Shown here piece by piece: positions 51,002 to 54,218 of a stretch of DNA of 54,218 bases; within the stretch, counting starts at the first letter, position 1, and every line of letters starts with the position of its first letter. The DNA is taken from contig CALFNB010000490.1 of assembly GCA_937902425.1 (NCBI GenBank), positions 1-54,218 of the forward strand, in the 5' to 3' direction. The notes under the pieces were generated by a model that was not told where the DNA came from, searched no databases, and saw nothing but the letters and a program-made list of their open reading frames with translations. The DNA comes from an uncultured Acetobacteraceae bacterium (lineage in GTDB: Bacteria > Pseudomonadota > Alphaproteobacteria > Acetobacterales > Acetobacteraceae). The translations under genes were made by a program, and so were the position numbers.

Positions 51002-51423
51002 GTTCTTATCCTTCTGACGAGAGGGCCCGGCCTCTGGACATTGAAGCCGAACGTCGTGCCGGCCTCTGGCATGTCTTCCAAATTGAAGGTCGCGAGCACA
51101 TCCGCGTGGCCGTTGACCGCGGTTTCGACCACCAACTCATCATCCGCGTGAGCGCCTGTCGGCCGCCACTGGTAATCGAACACGACCGGGATGCAGAGAC
51201 CGGCCAGCGCGTCCAGGATTTCCATCACGTCCGCTTCGGTCGCCCGTGCCCGCGACAAGTGATGCGGGCGCCGGAGGACAGATTCATATTCCACCAGCAA
51301 TGGCGTCGAAAGCAGCAGAGCGAATTTGCCGTCCAACGCATCAAGGATCAATTGCCTGGACGCGCCTTGCGATGAAATGAACACCGACAACCTAACATCC
51401 GTATCAACGACCACCCTCAACAT
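50998..51423 (-). CDS. PIN-domain toxin-like protein
   Basis: A 141-residue PIN-fold nuclease of the COG1569-type 'putative toxin component' family. It has LRVVVDTDVRLSVFISS (D7, first acid), the 'LLSTPLLVEYESVLRRP' helix (E45), an AHADDELVVETAV acid pair (D94/D95) and HADVLATFNLEDM (D108). PIN toxins cleave RNA with Mg2+. ATG 51423 is chosen because upstream in-frame sequence runs through the palindromes. It precedes its antitoxin, the reverse of the commonest order. The pair would be transcribed into trpG. Confidence 0.82.
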   Translation of the reverse strand: MLRVVVDTDVRLSVFISSQGASRQLILDALDGKFALLLSTPLLVEYESVLRRPHHLSRARATEADVMEILDALAGLCIPVVFDYQWRPTGAHADDELVVETAVNGHADVLATFNLEDMPEAGTTFGFNVQRPGPLVRRIRT

Positions 51424-51425
51424 AG

Positions 51426-51504
51426 TGCCATGATATATGGCGGCACTGATGTCCTCAAGCACTGACGCCAGATCAAACACTGACGCCAGATATGGCGTCA
51501 GTGT
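51426..51504. promoter_or_regulatory. Operator array upstream of the PIN/RHH pair
   Basis: ACACTGACGCCA-GATA-TGGCGTCAGTGT (51477-51504) is a perfect palindrome with 12-bp arms. The half-site CACTGACGCCAGAT is repeated directly at 51460-51473. A degenerate inverted pair (AGTGCCA...TGGCGGCACT) lies at 51426-51446, next to the toxin start. Ribbon-helix-helix antitoxins bind such repeats to autoregulate, so this is the probable operator. Confidence 0.75.
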
Positions 51505-51556
51505 GCTCGCCGCGATCGCGCCTGGTCCCTTGCGGGACTCGTCACACCGGGCCGGA

Positions 51557-53878
<2,322 letters not shown>

Positions 53879-53995
53879 GGCGATCCGTTTGCTCGCGCAC
53901 CCAGGCGCATGAGGCCTTCCGAAGGAAGCTTATCGAGCGAACGCCCGCGGCGAAATGGGGCCCTGGAAAGTGCCGCCGGTGTAATGACGACGCGG

Positions 53996-54218
53996 TTACT
54001 CGCGCCGCTGTTGTTCCAGTTCACGCTCAACGTCCGCCAAGGTGCGCGGCTCGACCAGCAGCCCTTGTCGTTCGTAACGGCGGCGGCTCCGGCTGAAGCG
54101 TACGACGACGGCGCTCCTCGCGCTTTTCGCCTTGACCCGGCGCGTGAGCAGCGGGTCGCCGGCCGGCAGGAACTCGAGATCGCCGAGGCCGACGCAGCGC
54201 AGGCACGCCGGGCCGGGA
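53996..54218 (-). CDS. DUF2293 domain-containing protein, C-terminal part
   Basis: The reverse strand reads CLRCVGLGDLEFLPAGDPLL, then TRRVKAKSARSAVVVRFSRS, RRRYERQGLLVEPRTLADVE and RELEQQRRE before TAA at 53996. The 'C..C.gL..l.FLPaGd..LtRRa' and 'vVVrfSR.rkRYERQGlLVe' blocks are typical of DUF2293 proteins of unknown function. The N-terminus lies outside the window, so the gene is cut by the window edge. Confidence 0.75.
   Translation of the reverse strand, partial: PGPACLRCVGLGDLEFLPAGDPLLTRRVKAKSARSAVVVRFSRSRRRYERQGLLVEPRTLADVERELEQQRRE

Overview
The window is GC-rich bacterial chromosome with dense coding and Shine-Dalgarno starts. The gene families and the trpG-trpD-trpC-moaC-moeA order point to an alphaproteobacterium, most likely Rhodospirillales/Acetobacteraceae. 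That placement is inferred from gene content; there is no rRNA, tRNA, CRISPR array, IS element or phage module to anchor it. About 53 coding regions are supported. Most are enzymes for breaking down organic acids, amides and CoA esters, set beside a few housekeeping operons.

Left part (1-24.5 kb): a mosaic of short catabolic units. It holds a truncated luciferase-like monooxygenase, a TfdA/TauD-type dioxygenase behind a palindromic operator-like site, two amidohydrolases, an amidase, two short-chain dehydrogenases, a fused ADP-forming acyl-CoA synthetase/GNAT protein, glycerol kinase, an HSL-type esterase, a class III aminotransferase, and a prpD-prpC pair ending in a textbook terminator. A lysine/alanine repeat histone-H1-like gene follows, then an operon of a glycosyltransferase, a four-carbon sugar-acid kinase (OtnK-like) and its aldolase/decarboxylase (OtnC-like).

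Middle (24-31 kb): a DoxX-like membrane protein, an ECF sigma factor divergent from a small zinc-finger anti-sigma-like protein, a 574-bp gene-poor AT-rich region, and the stress-associated prkA-yeaH-spoVR operon.

Right-centre (31-46 kb): the most distinctive block. Five more TfdA/TauD-family 2-oxoglutarate dioxygenases flank a complete branched-chain-amino-acid-type ABC transporter (livK, livH, a fused livM-livG, livF) as three genes, then the transporter, then two genes. Downstream and co-directional are a metallo-beta-lactamase-fold hydrolase, an acetamidase/formamidase and a short-chain dehydrogenase. This looks like an uptake and oxidative-cleavage island for several related organic acids (inference).

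Right end (46-54 kb): a leftward block of moeA, moaC, trpC, trpD and trpG, with a PIN/ribbon-helix-helix toxin-antitoxin pair directly upstream of trpG and a strong palindrome in the pair's own leader. A 773-residue protein with an N-terminal 2OG-Fe(II) oxygenase domain and a poly-aspartate stretch, and the C-terminus of a DUF2293 protein, close the window. Short perfect tandem duplications, a 36-bp inverted repeat and REP-like palindromes sit in several intergenic gaps.
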